This document shows positions 43,615 through 52,194 of a stretch of 64,000 nucleotides of DNA, one piece after another (the stretch's first letter is position 1; every line of letters begins with the position of its first letter). The notes beneath the pieces were generated by a model. It searched no databases. It saw only the letters and a list, made by a program, of their open reading frames with translations, and had not been told where the DNA came from. Origin of the DNA: Limnohabitans sp. MMS-10A-192 (GTDB lineage: Bacteria; Pseudomonadota; Gammaproteobacteria; Burkholderiales; Burkholderiaceae_C); contig NZ_NERX01000001.1 of NCBI RefSeq assembly GCF_003063335.1, positions 372,001 through 436,000 of the forward strand, written 5' to 3'. Both the position numbers and the translations under genes were made by a program.

Positions 43615-43618
43615 TGTT

Positions 43619-45409
43619 TCAACGGCTTCGACGCGCATGTTCCAGTACTTTCCTGCTGAGCAAAACACGGTCAAAAGGCTTGACCATCGACTCGTTCATG
43701 CCGACCAGCAGACAACGCTCGTGTTCGCGGGCATCGTTGTTGGCTGTCAGTGCAATGATGGGGGTGTTGTTCTGAGGCTCAGGCAGCTCGTTGCGGACTT
43801 TGCGGGCTGTCTCAAAGCCATCCATGCCCGGCATCAACAAGTCCAGCAAGACCACATCGTAATGACCGTCACGGATCATGTCGAAGGCTTGTTGCCCCCC
43901 TTCGGCTTGGTCGATTTCTGCCTCCAGCAGTTGGCGTCGCAACTGCAGTGATGCGATTTGCCTGTTCAGCGGGTTGTCATCGACGATGAGGATTCGGATG
44001 GGGCCTTGCTCTTGCAGAGGTGTTTCGCTGGAGATGCGCGTTTGCACGGCGTTCGTGCTTTGGCAGGGCAGGCTGATGTAGAAGCGGCTGCCTTCTCCCG
44101 AGACACTGTCCACGCCGATTTTTCCACCCATGGCCTCGACCAGATTGCGTGTGATGGACAGACCCAAACCGTTGCCGCCAAAACGCCGGGCAATGCTGGC
44201 ATCGCCCTGCACGAAACGCTCAAAAAGTTGTGGCAAATTTTCAGGCGAAATGCCAATGCCACTGTCACGCACTTCAATGTGCAAGATGCCGTGTTGTGCA
44301 TCTTCGAGGCTTTCCTCGTAGTGGCAGTTCATGCTGACGAATCCTTCGCTGGTGAACTTGACCGCATTGCCCAGCAGGTTGACCAGGACTTGTGTGAGCC
44401 GGTGTGCATCGCCCAATATCCAGCGGGGAACATCCTGCCCTTGCTGGAGTGTGTAACGGATCGGTTTGGTGTGGGCCCTTGGCTCCAGGATGGCGAAGGC
44501 GGTCCGCAGTGTGTCGTGCAAGTCAAACGGCTCATGCACGATGCGCAGGGCACCGGCTGAAATCTGGGAGTAGTCGAGCAGGTCGTTGATGATGGTCAGC
44601 AGGTGTTCGGACGACTTCTGAATGTTCTCGACTTTGACTTTGACGTCTTCGGGCAAACGTTTGTCGTGCTGGATCAGGTCGGCCAGGCCCAGTATCGCGT
44701 TCATGGGTGTTCGCAATTCATGGCTGACCGATGCGACAAAAATATCCTTTTGCTTTTGGGCATGAATCAGGTCATCGCGCGTGCGGTGCAGCAGGCGCGT
44801 GTGGCGATGCAGGCGTTCCAGACGCTGGAGGCGCAATCGCTGAAAGCGGTGCAGCAGTGCCATCTGCAAGGCCAAAATCAAGAGTGCCACCATCAGATGC
44901 CAGTGCACCAGCATCTGGGGTTCTACACCCAGGGCGATTTCGCCACCCCAAAGTGCATAGAGGTACAAGGCCAGGATGATCCCTGCGGTGCCAATGATCC
45001 ATGCATGGCCATGGCGCATGGAGCGCTCGACCACCGCAGGCAGACAAGCCCAGGCCAGCCAGCCCAACATGGGTGAAAAAATACCGCCGCTGGTCCAGGC
45101 CAGCGCCAGGGCCTGCAGCAGCAATGTCCATTGCGTGAACTTCACCAAGCCATCCAAGGCGTGTCCGCGCCAGCGCAGTGCCACCACCAGGGCATTGATC
45201 AGGAGTCCCAACACATGCAGCACAGCACCTTCTGTGTAGGCCACGCTCCAGGACATGAGTGCAAACGCTGTATTGGCCAGAGCCAGCACGCCCAGGTAGG
45301 TGAGGAACAATTGGTTGCGTTCACCCCTCAAGGCGGTGGGCAACCAGGCCCGCTTGGGCAAGCTCAGTTCTTCGGTCGCGTCGGGCTGAGCCAATGGGTG
45401 AGGGGGCAT
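43619..45409 (-). CDS. hybrid sensor histidine kinase/response regulator
   Basis: A 596-residue inner-membrane kinase. Residues about 33-190 hold roughly six hydrophobic segments, with no large periplasmic domain. DHp: H230 in SHELRTPMNAIL. HATPase: NLLGNAVKFT, DSGIGISPENLPQLFERF, GGNGLGLSI. Receiver domain about 470-590: VDDN acidic pair, phosphoacceptor D523 (LLDLLMPGMDG), and K in VKPF. There is no HPt domain, so a separate phosphotransfer partner or output protein is needed. AAGGAT precedes the ATG, and the upstream AT-rich 45410-45470 is the likely promoter. Confidence 0.93.
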   Translation of the reverse strand: MPPHPLAQPDATEELSLPKRAWLPTALRGERNQLFLTYLGVLALANTAFALMSWSVAYTEGAVLHVLGLLINALVVALRWRGHALDGLVKFTQWTLLLQALALAWTSGGIFSPMLGWLAWACLPAVVERSMRHGHAWIIGTAGIILALYLYALWGGEIALGVEPQMLVHWHLMVALLILALQMALLHRFQRLRLQRLERLHRHTRLLHRTRDDLIHAQKQKDIFVASVSHELRTPMNAILGLADLIQHDKRLPEDVKVKVENIQKSSEHLLTIINDLLDYSQISAGALRIVHEPFDLHDTLRTAFAILEPRAHTKPIRYTLQQGQDVPRWILGDAHRLTQVLVNLLGNAVKFTSEGFVSMNCHYEESLEDAQHGILHIEVRDSGIGISPENLPQLFERFVQGDASIARRFGGNGLGLSITRNLVEAMGGKIGVDSVSGEGSRFYISLPCQSTNAVQTRISSETPLQEQGPIRILIVDDNPLNRQIASLQLRRQLLEAEIDQAEGGQQAFDMIRDGHYDVVLLDLLMPGMDGFETARKVRNELPEPQNNTPIIALTANNDAREHERCLLVGMNESMVKPFDRVLLSRKVLEHARRSR

Positions 45410-45462
45410 AGTGATCCTTGAATTGAATTCACTATTATCAATATATTTAGATTAATGATTTC

Positions 45463-47394
45463 TTAAATATTTATCAATGACCTCGAGATCCGATCGCGTT
45501 TGACGGTCGGTTTGGGGCAAATGCCTCGTGGAAGATCAAACCATTCGCGCGTGTCCTGATCGAGTCCCACGCCGTGCATGAAGTTGTAAATGGCTTTTTT
45601 GAGGCCTTGGCCCAGCAGGTCGTGGTCTACGCCCGCAGGCATGGGGGTCGGGTCCACAAAGCCCACATCGTTTTTGGCAAACGTGCCTTCGGGCAGGGGC
45701 AAGAGCGTTACGCCATAGTCCTCGGGGTTTTGGCCCACGGGAGAATGCACGGTGCAGACAAAGCGGTGGAAAAAGCCGCTGTGGATGCAGCCGTTTTCAA
45801 ACAGTTGGCGCACGTATTCGAGCGCGTCCACCGTGTCCTGCACGGTCTGCGTCGGAAAGCCGTACATCAGGTAGGCATGCACCAGCACGCCCGCGTCGGC
45901 AAAGCCTTTGGTCACTTGCGCCACCTGCTCGACCGAGACGCCTTTTTTCATGAGCTGAAGCAAACGGTCGGACGCGACTTCGAGCCCGCCCGACATGGCA
46001 ATGCAGCCGCTTTGCGCCAGCAGTTCGCACAGCTCGGGCGTGAAGGTTTTTTCAAAACGGATGTTGCCCCACCACGAGATTTGCACGCCCCGGCGCAGCA
46101 GCTCTTCGGCCAGGGCCTTGAGGGCTTTGGGTGGTGCGGCTTCGTCCACAAAGTGAAAACCCGTCTGGCCGGTTTCGGCCACGATCTGCTCGATGCGGTC
46201 CACCAGGGTGCTGGCCTGCGCGGTTTCGTAGCGGCTGATGTAGTCCAGGCTCACGTCGCAAAAGCTGCACTTTTTCCAGTAGCAGCCGTGGGCCACGGTG
46301 AGTTTGTTCCAGCGCCCGTCGCTCCACAGCCGGTTCATGGGGTTGAGCATGTCGAGCAGCGACAGGTATTGGTGCAGCGGCAAGCCGTCCCAGGTGGGTG
46401 TGCCCACCTCTTCAAACGCGATGTCGGGCTCTTGCAGGTTGATGTACTGCACCTGGCCTGCGTCGCTCTTGATGAAGGTGCGTTGCAGTCGTTGCAAGCT
46501 GCGCTGGCCTTGCAGGTGTTCGATCAGGCTGAGCAGCGGGCGCTCGCCGCCGTCCAGCGTGACGAAGTCCACATGGTCGAAGACACGGGCGTCTTTCAGC
46601 TCGCGCAGCTCGGTGTTGACAAAGCCGCCGCCCAGACCGATGCGGATGGCTGGGTGAAAACGTTTGATGCACAGGGCGATGCGAAAAGCCGCATAGACCG
46701 AGCCGGGGAAGGGTACCGACAGCAGCACCAGGGTAGGCTGATGGCGCTCAATGGCTTGCAAGGCCAAGCGCTCCAGGGTGGTGTCGATCAAATTGGGCGG
46801 CTGGGCCAGTGCCTCGGCCAGCGCGTCAAAGCTCGGTTGACTCGCGGCCAGGCGTTCGGCGTAACGCACGAATTCAAAGCCTTCGTCCACCGCGTCGCGC
46901 AGCACATCGGCCAAATCGTTCAGGTACAGCGTGGCCAAGTGCCGGGCGCGGTCGGTTTGGCCCAGTGCACCAAAGGCCCAGCCAATCGGGTCGCCCGTGC
47001 CATCGTCTTCGTAAGCATCGAGTGCTGCAAAGCGCGGACCTTCGGGCAAAAAGCCCCGGCCCGCAATGCGGTGGCTGAGCGTGCTGTCGCGGCCCTGCAA
47101 AAAAGCGATCACCGGGTCGATGCTGACGGCGTAATCGTTGAAGTGGTCGAGGAAAAAATTCACCGGCCCCGAACGCTCTTCGATGGGCAAAGCCAGCGCC
47201 GCGTCGCGCAGCGCGGTCAGGCCTTGGCGGTTGAGCAAGGTCAGCACAGTGGCCAGGGCCAGGTCTTCCTGCACCGCATCAAAGCCCCGCGAACGCAAAA
47301 AACCCGTCAGGTAAGCGGTGGACGGGTAGGGCGTGTTGAGCTGCGTCATCGGTGGGATGAGGCTCAGCACTTTGAACGGGGTGGAGCTGGACAT
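45463..47394 (-). CDS. B12-binding radical SAM protein
   Basis: A 643-residue protein. The N-terminal part (about 1-300) is compatible with a cobalamin-binding fold (RIGLGGGFVNTELRELKDA), followed by a radical SAM domain with HGCYWKKCSFCD. The cluster cysteines are C371, C376 and C379, a C-x4-C-x2-C spacing instead of C-x3-C-x2-C. GGLEVASDRLL and YGFPTQTVQDT are SAM-domain hallmarks. Substrate unknown; relatives modify peptides, lipids or cofactors. No peptide precursor was seen nearby. The gene is monocistronic and ends in an AT-rich stretch. Confidence 0.87.
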   Translation of the reverse strand: MSSSTPFKVLSLIPPMTQLNTPYPSTAYLTGFLRSRGFDAVQEDLALATVLTLLNRQGLTALRDAALALPIEERSGPVNFFLDHFNDYAVSIDPVIAFLQGRDSTLSHRIAGRGFLPEGPRFAALDAYEDDGTGDPIGWAFGALGQTDRARHLATLYLNDLADVLRDAVDEGFEFVRYAERLAASQPSFDALAEALAQPPNLIDTTLERLALQAIERHQPTLVLLSVPFPGSVYAAFRIALCIKRFHPAIRIGLGGGFVNTELRELKDARVFDHVDFVTLDGGERPLLSLIEHLQGQRSLQRLQRTFIKSDAGQVQYINLQEPDIAFEEVGTPTWDGLPLHQYLSLLDMLNPMNRLWSDGRWNKLTVAHGCYWKKCSFCDVSLDYISRYETAQASTLVDRIEQIVAETGQTGFHFVDEAAPPKALKALAEELLRRGVQISWWGNIRFEKTFTPELCELLAQSGCIAMSGGLEVASDRLLQLMKKGVSVEQVAQVTKGFADAGVLVHAYLMYGFPTQTVQDTVDALEYVRQLFENGCIHSGFFHRFVCTVHSPVGQNPEDYGVTLLPLPEGTFAKNDVGFVDPTPMPAGVDHDLLGQGLKKAIYNFMHGVGLDQDTREWFDLPRGICPKPTVKRDRISRSLINI

Positions 47395-47518
47395 GAACAG
47401 GCTTGGGCGAATCGGATGGCTGATTATCGGTGCTCAGGCTTGAGGCCTTAACATCGGGGCCATTCAATGCGGGCACGAAAGCGCCTTGCCAAGCCCCAGT
47501 CCGTGATGTGAGTTCCCC

Positions 47519-48673
47519 TTGACTGAATCCTCTGCCCCCAATGCTTTGCCTCTGACCGATTTTTCGGGTTTGGCCCTGCGTGCGCCTGACCATGCCAGGC
47601 TCAGCCCGGCCCAAAAACGCTTCAACGAACTGCTGGCCAGGATCGAAGTCCTGACCCATCAGGTGCAGCGCCTTCAGGCTTGGTCGGATCGGCACCGGCA
47701 TGCGCATGTGCAGGCCTTGTACACCGCCGCGCAGCAGGCGCGTGAGTTGCGAAAAAGTTTGCTGCTGTTTTTGCACGAGCAACTGCACAGCGCCGATCTG
47801 ACCGCTCAGCAGCAACGCATGGCCCGCAACAAGCTGCGCAGCTTGCTGGACCTGTTGTCACCGTTGGCCGACCCGCAAGTGCAGGCACTGGCCGATTTGT
47901 ATGCCGACGACGAAGTCGATCAGGAAGAAGCGCAGGAGTTGGCCGAGGCCGCTGAGCGTGTGCGAGCCAAGATCGAGGCGGCGCTGGGTCAGCCCATCGA
48001 CAACCCCAGCCAATACCGCACGCCCGAAGCCATGGTGGCCGCGGGCATGCGCCAGTGGCAGCGCCAACAAGAAGCCGACGACGATCGCAAGGCCGCCAAG
48101 CGTGCTGCGCGCAAAGCCAAAAACAAACCGGGGGCCGAAAAAGCCGAGGTGCAGCAAACCGATGCCAAAACCGCTTTGCGCACCATATATCGGCAGTTGG
48201 CCAGTGCCTTGCACCCGGACCGTGAGCCCGACGAACAAGAGCGCCAACGCAAAACCAGTTGGATGAGCGAGGTCAATGCCGCGTATGAAAAAGCCGACCT
48301 GAGCACCTTGATGCGTTTGCAAATGCAGGTCACGCAGGTGGACCCACAGGCCAGTGCGCGCATGGCCGATGACAAGCTCCAGGCCATGTGCCTTTTGCTC
48401 AAGGAGCAGGTGTCGGCTTTGGAGGACGATTTGGACCAGATGCAGTTTCGTCTGTCACGCGAGCTGTGTATTCCGGTGCGTGCCGATGCCGATGAGGCCG
48501 CGATGACCCAGGCGCTGCAGCGCATGCAAGCCGATCAACGTCACGAAGTGGAAAGTCTGCAATCCGATTTGAGGCGGATTGCCCACGAAGCCGAGCTCAA
48601 ACGCTGGCTCAAAGAGCAGGCGCAGCTGGCCAAAGAAAAAGCCCGCCAGGAACCTGCGGGCTGGTGGGATTGA
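47519..48673 (+). CDS. J-domain (DnaJ-like) coiled-coil protein
   Basis: A 384-residue soluble protein. A J-like helix II-HPD-helix III unit is at about 218-262 (IYRQLASALHPDREPDEQ, HPD 232-234), with long charged helices on both sides (about 130-210 and 290-380) likely to form coiled coils. It lacks the G/F and zinc regions of DnaJ, so it would be a class C co-chaperone that recruits Hsp70 to an unknown client. The only workable start is TTG 47519 with a poor ribosome site. An imperfect hairpin at 48680-48699 follows the stop. Confidence 0.75.
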   Translation: MTESSAPNALPLTDFSGLALRAPDHARLSPAQKRFNELLARIEVLTHQVQRLQAWSDRHRHAHVQALYTAAQQARELRKSLLLFLHEQLHSADLTAQQQRMARNKLRSLLDLLSPLADPQVQALADLYADDEVDQEEAQELAEAAERVRAKIEAALGQPIDNPSQYRTPEAMVAAGMRQWQRQQEADDDRKAAKRAARKAKNKPGAEKAEVQQTDAKTALRTIYRQLASALHPDREPDEQERQRKTSWMSEVNAAYEKADLSTLMRLQMQVTQVDPQASARMADDKLQAMCLLLKEQVSALEDDLDQMQFRLSRELCIPVRADADEAAMTQALQRMQADQRHEVESLQSDLRRIAHEAELKRWLKEQAQLAKEKARQEPAGWWD

Positions 48674-48707
48674 GCGACGGCCCAGGCATCGCCTTGGGCG
48701 CGCCTGA

Positions 48708-49070
48708 TCAGATGATTTTTTGGTAAGCCGCTTCGTCCAGCAGGCTGTCCAGATCGACCAAGTTGGTCAGGCGGGCCTTGAAGAACCACCCTTGGCCCAG
48801 TGGATCCGAGTTGGCCAGCGAAGGATCGGCGCGCAAGGCCTCGTTGACCTCGATGATTTCGCCGCCAGCGGGCATGTGCACATCGGCCGCGGCCTTGACC
48901 GACTCGACCACACCAGCCACGGCCTTGGCGTCAAAAGTGGCACCGATGGCTGGCAGGTCCACGAAAACAATGTCCCCCAGAGTGTCTTGCGCATGGACGG
49001 TGATGCCCATGACGGCGATGTCGCCCTCGCGTTTCAACCAGGTGTGTTCGTCTGAAAAAAGGAATGACAT
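48708..49070 (-). CDS. gcvH: glycine cleavage system H-like lipoyl protein
   Basis: A 120-residue GcvH: DEHTWLKREGD at the start, GDIVFVDLP, and the lipoylation lysine K59 in VVESVKAAADVH; DPLGQGWFFKARL is the usual C-terminal strand. It shuttles the aminomethyl group between P, T and L proteins. No gcvT or gcvP gene is in the window, so it is either remote from them or one of the GcvH-like lipoyl-relay proteins. It is followed by no obvious partner. Confidence 0.85.
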   Translation of the reverse strand: MSFLFSDEHTWLKREGDIAVMGITVHAQDTLGDIVFVDLPAIGATFDAKAVAGVVESVKAAADVHMPAGGEIIEVNEALRADPSLANSDPLGQGWFFKARLTNLVDLDSLLDEAAYQKII

Positions 49071-49098
49071 GAGCGACTCGAATGGGGCTTGAAATCAA

Positions 49099-49120
49099 GA
49101 AACGCCCCGAAGGGCGTTTC
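49099..49120 (-). terminator. hairpin between dctM and gcvH regions
   Basis: GAAACGCCC-CGAA-GGGCGTTTC is a perfect 9-bp stem. On the plus side it is followed by GTTTTTTT; on the minus side by TTGATTT. The gene transcribed across it from the right (gcvH upstream leader) and dctM ends (49144) lie on the minus strand, so it would end the TRAP operon, although the better T-run is on the plus side. Confidence 0.55.
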
Positions 49121-49143
49121 GTTTTTTTCGATTATAGGCAGTC

Positions 49144-50436
49144 TTACTTGAAGCCCATCACATGCGGCAACCAATTGGACAAGGCAGGCACAAAGGTCAG
49201 CAAGACCAGCACAACGCCATGCGCCCAGAGGAAGGGCTTGAGCTCGCGGGTCAGGTCATTCAGGGGCACCTTGGACACATTGGAGGTGACAAAGAGCAAG
49301 CCCCCCACAGGCGGGGTGATCATGCCCAGCGTGAGGTTGTAGATCACCACCATCGCGAAGTGGATCGGATCAATGCCCAGCTTGGCCGCCACGGGCGCCA
49401 AGATGGGCACCAGCACCATCACGCCCGGCAGGGGTTCGATGAAGATGCCAAAGATCAGCAGAAAGATGTTGATGACGATCAGGAAGCCCCAGACGCTCAG
49501 GTTCATGCCGGAGATCCAATTGGCCACGGTTTGCGGCATGCCTTCGATGGTCAAGATCCAGGCAAACGAGGCCGATGTGCCAATGATCAACAGCACCGAT
49601 GCGGTCAAAAGCGCAGAGCGCGACAGAATGTCCGGCACAGCCTTCCACTCCAGCGTGCGGTACACGTATTTGCCGCAGATCAGCGCATAGAACACGGCCA
49701 CCACCGATGCTTCTGTGGGGGTGAACCAGCCGGCGCGCATGCCGCCCAAAATCAGCACGGGCAGCAAGATGGCGGGCAGAGCCTTCCAGGTGGTCGCCAA
49801 AATCTCAGCCCCTGTGGGCAATTGGCCGTCACCCTTGTAATTGCGTTGCTTGGAAACGTAAAAGTTGACAAGGCACATGGCTGCTGCGATCAGCAAGCCT
49901 GGAATCAAACCCGCAATGAACAGGGCGCCCACCGAGACGTTGTCGTCGGCCAGGGCGTAAATGATCATGATGATCGATGGCGGGATGATCGGGCCCACGA
50001 TGGCGGTGGACGCCGTGAGTGCGGCGGCGTAGGGGCGCCCATAGCCAGCCTTGTCCATCATGCGGATCAGCATGGAGCCCGGGCCTGCAGCGTCGGCCAA
50101 TGCCGAGCCTGAAATGCCCGAGAAGAAGGTCAGCGAAACCACGTTGGTGTAACCCAGTCCGCCGCGCTTGTGACCTACAAACTGGCCGGCGAACTTGAGC
50201 AGCACCTCGGTCAGAGAGCCGCCGCTCATCAGCTCGGCAGCCAGAATGAAGAAGGGCACCGCCATGAGTGGGAAACTGTCGACACCGGTGAAAGTTTCTT
50301 TCAGCAAGGCCAGCATGGGATAAGCATCGGACAGCACCAGCGCGGTCACGGTGGACAGGCCCAGCGCAAAGGCCACTGGCACACCAATGGCCAGGTAAAT
50401 GCAGGCGGAAATCAAGAGGATCAGGCTGGCGCTCAT
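49144..50436 (-). CDS. dctM: TRAP transporter large permease DctM
   Basis: A 430-residue membrane protein with about 11-12 hydrophobic segments. PFFILAAELMSGGSLTEVLL, GISGSALADAAGPGSMLIRMM (core SGSALADAAGPGSM) and VGPIIPPSIIMIIYALADD (partly quoted) are DctM signatures. It carries out Na+-driven import of an organic acid captured by DctP. The start overlaps dctQ by 4 bases. Confidence 0.94.
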   Translation of the reverse strand: MSASLILLISACIYLAIGVPVAFALGLSTVTALVLSDAYPMLALLKETFTGVDSFPLMAVPFFILAAELMSGGSLTEVLLKFAGQFVGHKRGGLGYTNVVSLTFFSGISGSALADAAGPGSMLIRMMDKAGYGRPYAAALTASTAIVGPIIPPSIIMIIYALADDNVSVGALFIAGLIPGLLIAAAMCLVNFYVSKQRNYKGDGQLPTGAEILATTWKALPAILLPVLILGGMRAGWFTPTEASVVAVFYALICGKYVYRTLEWKAVPDILSRSALLTASVLLIIGTSASFAWILTIEGMPQTVANWISGMNLSVWGFLIVINIFLLIFGIFIEPLPGVMVLVPILAPVAAKLGIDPIHFAMVVIYNLTLGMITPPVGGLLFVTSNVSKVPLNDLTRELKPFLWAHGVVLVLLTFVPALSNWLPHVMGFK

Positions 50437-50945
50437 AGGGATGCACTCGCGGTGGCGTCAAAGTGGGCATCGCTCGCAAATTCGCGGCGGGCGATGTAGC
50501 TGCGCACGATCAGCAGCCAATGGATCAAGGTCATGCCCATGCCCAGTGGCAGGGCCAGGTAAACCCAGGCAAAAGAGATCTGCGTGGCAGGGGTGATTTG
50601 GTATTGGGTGCGGTCCATGTATTGGATACCGAACCAGATGGAAAACACGCAAAAAGCGGTCACCAGCAAAGCGATCAGCACGCGCAGCATTTGCGCAGCT
50701 TTGGTCGGCATGCCGTCTTGCAAGTTGTCGATGGCGATGTGACCGCCGTAACGCAAGACCGGGCCGCAGCCGATGAAGGTCAACCAGATCATCATGTGAC
50801 GGGCTACTTCTTCGGCCCATTCAATCGACTGGCTGGTGGTGTAGCGCAGCACAACGTTGGTGAAAATGATCACCGACATGGCTGCCAGAATCAGGATCAG
50901 TGCCCAGCGGTTGATCGCCAGAAAATAGTCTTCGAATTTTTTCAT
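50433..50945 (-). CDS. dctQ: TRAP transporter small permease DctQ
   Basis: A 170-residue membrane protein with four hydrophobic segments. VLRYTTSQSIEWAEEVARHM and MIWLTFIGCGPVLRYGGHIA are the DctQ family motif (E-E-x-x-R, W). MKKFEDYF at 50945 was chosen; an extra 6 codons upstream are possible. It overlaps dctM. Confidence 0.92.
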   Translation of the reverse strand: MKKFEDYFLAINRWALILILAAMSVIIFTNVVLRYTTSQSIEWAEEVARHMMIWLTFIGCGPVLRYGGHIAIDNLQDGMPTKAAQMLRVLIALLVTAFCVFSIWFGIQYMDRTQYQITPATQISFAWVYLALPLGMGMTLIHWLLIVRSYIARREFASDAHFDATASASL

Positions 50946-50976
50946 CACGTACCGGCCTTTCAAAGACCATCACCCA

Positions 50977-51012
50977 TCAAAAAGGCCTGTGCCACCTTTG
51001 GCAGCACAGGCC
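50977..51012 (-). terminator. attenuating terminator between dctP and dctQ
   Basis: On the minus strand GGCCTGTGC and GCACAGGCC form a perfect 9-bp stem with an 11-base loop, followed by TTTTTGATG. It lies 21 bases after the dctP stop and before dctQ, so most transcripts would stop after dctP, giving excess binding protein over permease. Confidence 0.8.
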
Positions 51013-51033
51013 CAAATACCCGCAGGAGTTTGT

Positions 51034-52005
51034 TCAGCGAATTTCCTGGATCTTGCGGATGTTATCAGCACCAAACTCTTTCGAGTATGAGGCATAAGCA
51101 GGCACCAGAGCATCGCGGAAGGCTTGGCCGTCCACTTTGCGCACAACAGTCATGCCGTCTTTTTCCAGCTGGGCGATGCCGTTGTTTTCATCTTCGTTGA
51201 CTTTCTTGCGTTGGGCCACTTTGGCTTTTTGCGCTGCGTCGTAGAAGACCTTTTTGTCTGCATCGCTGAGCTTGTTCATCAAGCGGGGCGATGTGATCAA
51301 GAGGCCTGGCGAGTACACGTGCCCTGTCAAGGAGAGGTGTTTTTGCACTTGTGAGAATTTGGAAGCCAGGATCACGGGGATGGGGTTTTCCTGACCATCT
51401 ACGGTACCTTGCTGCAAAGCGCCGAACACTTCAGGGAAGGCCATGGGCGTTGGCTGGATACCGAAGGTTTTGTAGCCGTCCATGTGCACCTTGTTTTCCA
51501 TGGTGCGCATCTTCAGGCCCGATGCATCAGCGGGCTTGACGATGGGGCGCTTGCTGTTGGTCATGTGGCGAAAACCATTTTCGGTCCAGGCCAGAGCGAT
51601 CAAGCCTTTGGAGGGGAACTTGGTCAGGATGTCCTGGCCAATGGGGCCGTCCATGACTTTGCGGGCGTGGTCATAGTCACGGAACAGGAAGGGGATGTCC
51701 ACGATCTTGACTTCGGGCACGAAGTTGCCGACAGGGCCGGTGGAGGTATTGACCAGATCCAGTGTGCCCAGTTGGACAGCTTCGATCATTTCACGCTCGC
51801 CACCCAGCGAACCGCTGGGGAATTGCTGGCACTTGTAGCGACCTTGCGTGCCTTTTTCAATGTCGTCGCAAAAGACCGTGGAGCCCACGGCATAGTGGGA
51901 CGTTGCCGATGTGGCATAGCCCAGTTTGAGGACTGTTTGTGCAGAAGCAGCGCTCATCAGACCGAGAGCCATGCCCATGCCGATGGCCAATTTGTTCAGT
52001 TTCAT
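51034..52005 (-). CDS. dctP: TRAP transporter periplasmic solute-binding protein DctP
   Basis: A 323-residue DctP with signal peptide MKLNKLAIGMGMALGLMSAA ending at SAQT. LKLGYATSATSHYAVG, PFLFRDYDHARKVMDGPIG and the binding-site segment MRTMENKVHMDGYKTFGIQP (R147-region carboxylate-contacting arginine) are family hallmarks. The ligand is probably a C4-dicarboxylate or similar acid; not decidable here. GGAG precedes the ATG. Confidence 0.93.
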   Translation of the reverse strand: MKLNKLAIGMGMALGLMSAASAQTVLKLGYATSATSHYAVGSTVFCDDIEKGTQGRYKCQQFPSGSLGGEREMIEAVQLGTLDLVNTSTGPVGNFVPEVKIVDIPFLFRDYDHARKVMDGPIGQDILTKFPSKGLIALAWTENGFRHMTNSKRPIVKPADASGLKMRTMENKVHMDGYKTFGIQPTPMAFPEVFGALQQGTVDGQENPIPVILASKFSQVQKHLSLTGHVYSPGLLITSPRLMNKLSDADKKVFYDAAQKAKVAQRKKVNEDENNGIAQLEKDGMTVVRKVDGQAFRDALVPAYASYSKEFGADNIRKIQEIR

Positions 52006-52047
52006 TGAATGTCTCCAGTTGAAGGGGTGATGCAGTCGAGAAAACTC

Positions 52048-52064
52048 AACTTGTCATACAACTT
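52048..52064. promoter_or_regulatory. putative GntR-type operator upstream of dctP
   Basis: AACTTGTCATACAACTT is a near-palindrome (TTGT-CAT-ACAA core) 43 bases upstream of the dctP start. FadR-subfamily GntR regulators often bind TTGTATNATACAA-like sites before TRAP and organic acid genes. No GntR gene is in the window, so this is inference from the motif. Confidence 0.35.
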
Positions 52065-52148
52065 TGATTATGGCGACAAGCGGGACAAGGCCAATAAGGG
52101 TTTTCTCTTGGTGTGATGCCAAGGTGACGCCCAAGTGGCCCTGCAGGC

Positions 52149-52176
52149 AAAAAAAAGGAGGCCACGAGGGCCTCCT
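52149..52176 (-). terminator. intrinsic terminator after ETF-QO
   Basis: On the minus strand AGGAGGCC-CTCGT-GGCCTCCT is a perfect 8-bp hairpin followed by eight T. It starts 19 bases after the ETF-QO stop. Confidence 0.92.
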
Positions 52177-52194
52177 GGGTTCAATCGAGCCGCA

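Noticed and set aside
45574-47451. A 625-codon plus-strand frame.
   Set aside because: It is antisense to the radical SAM gene and shows no domain.
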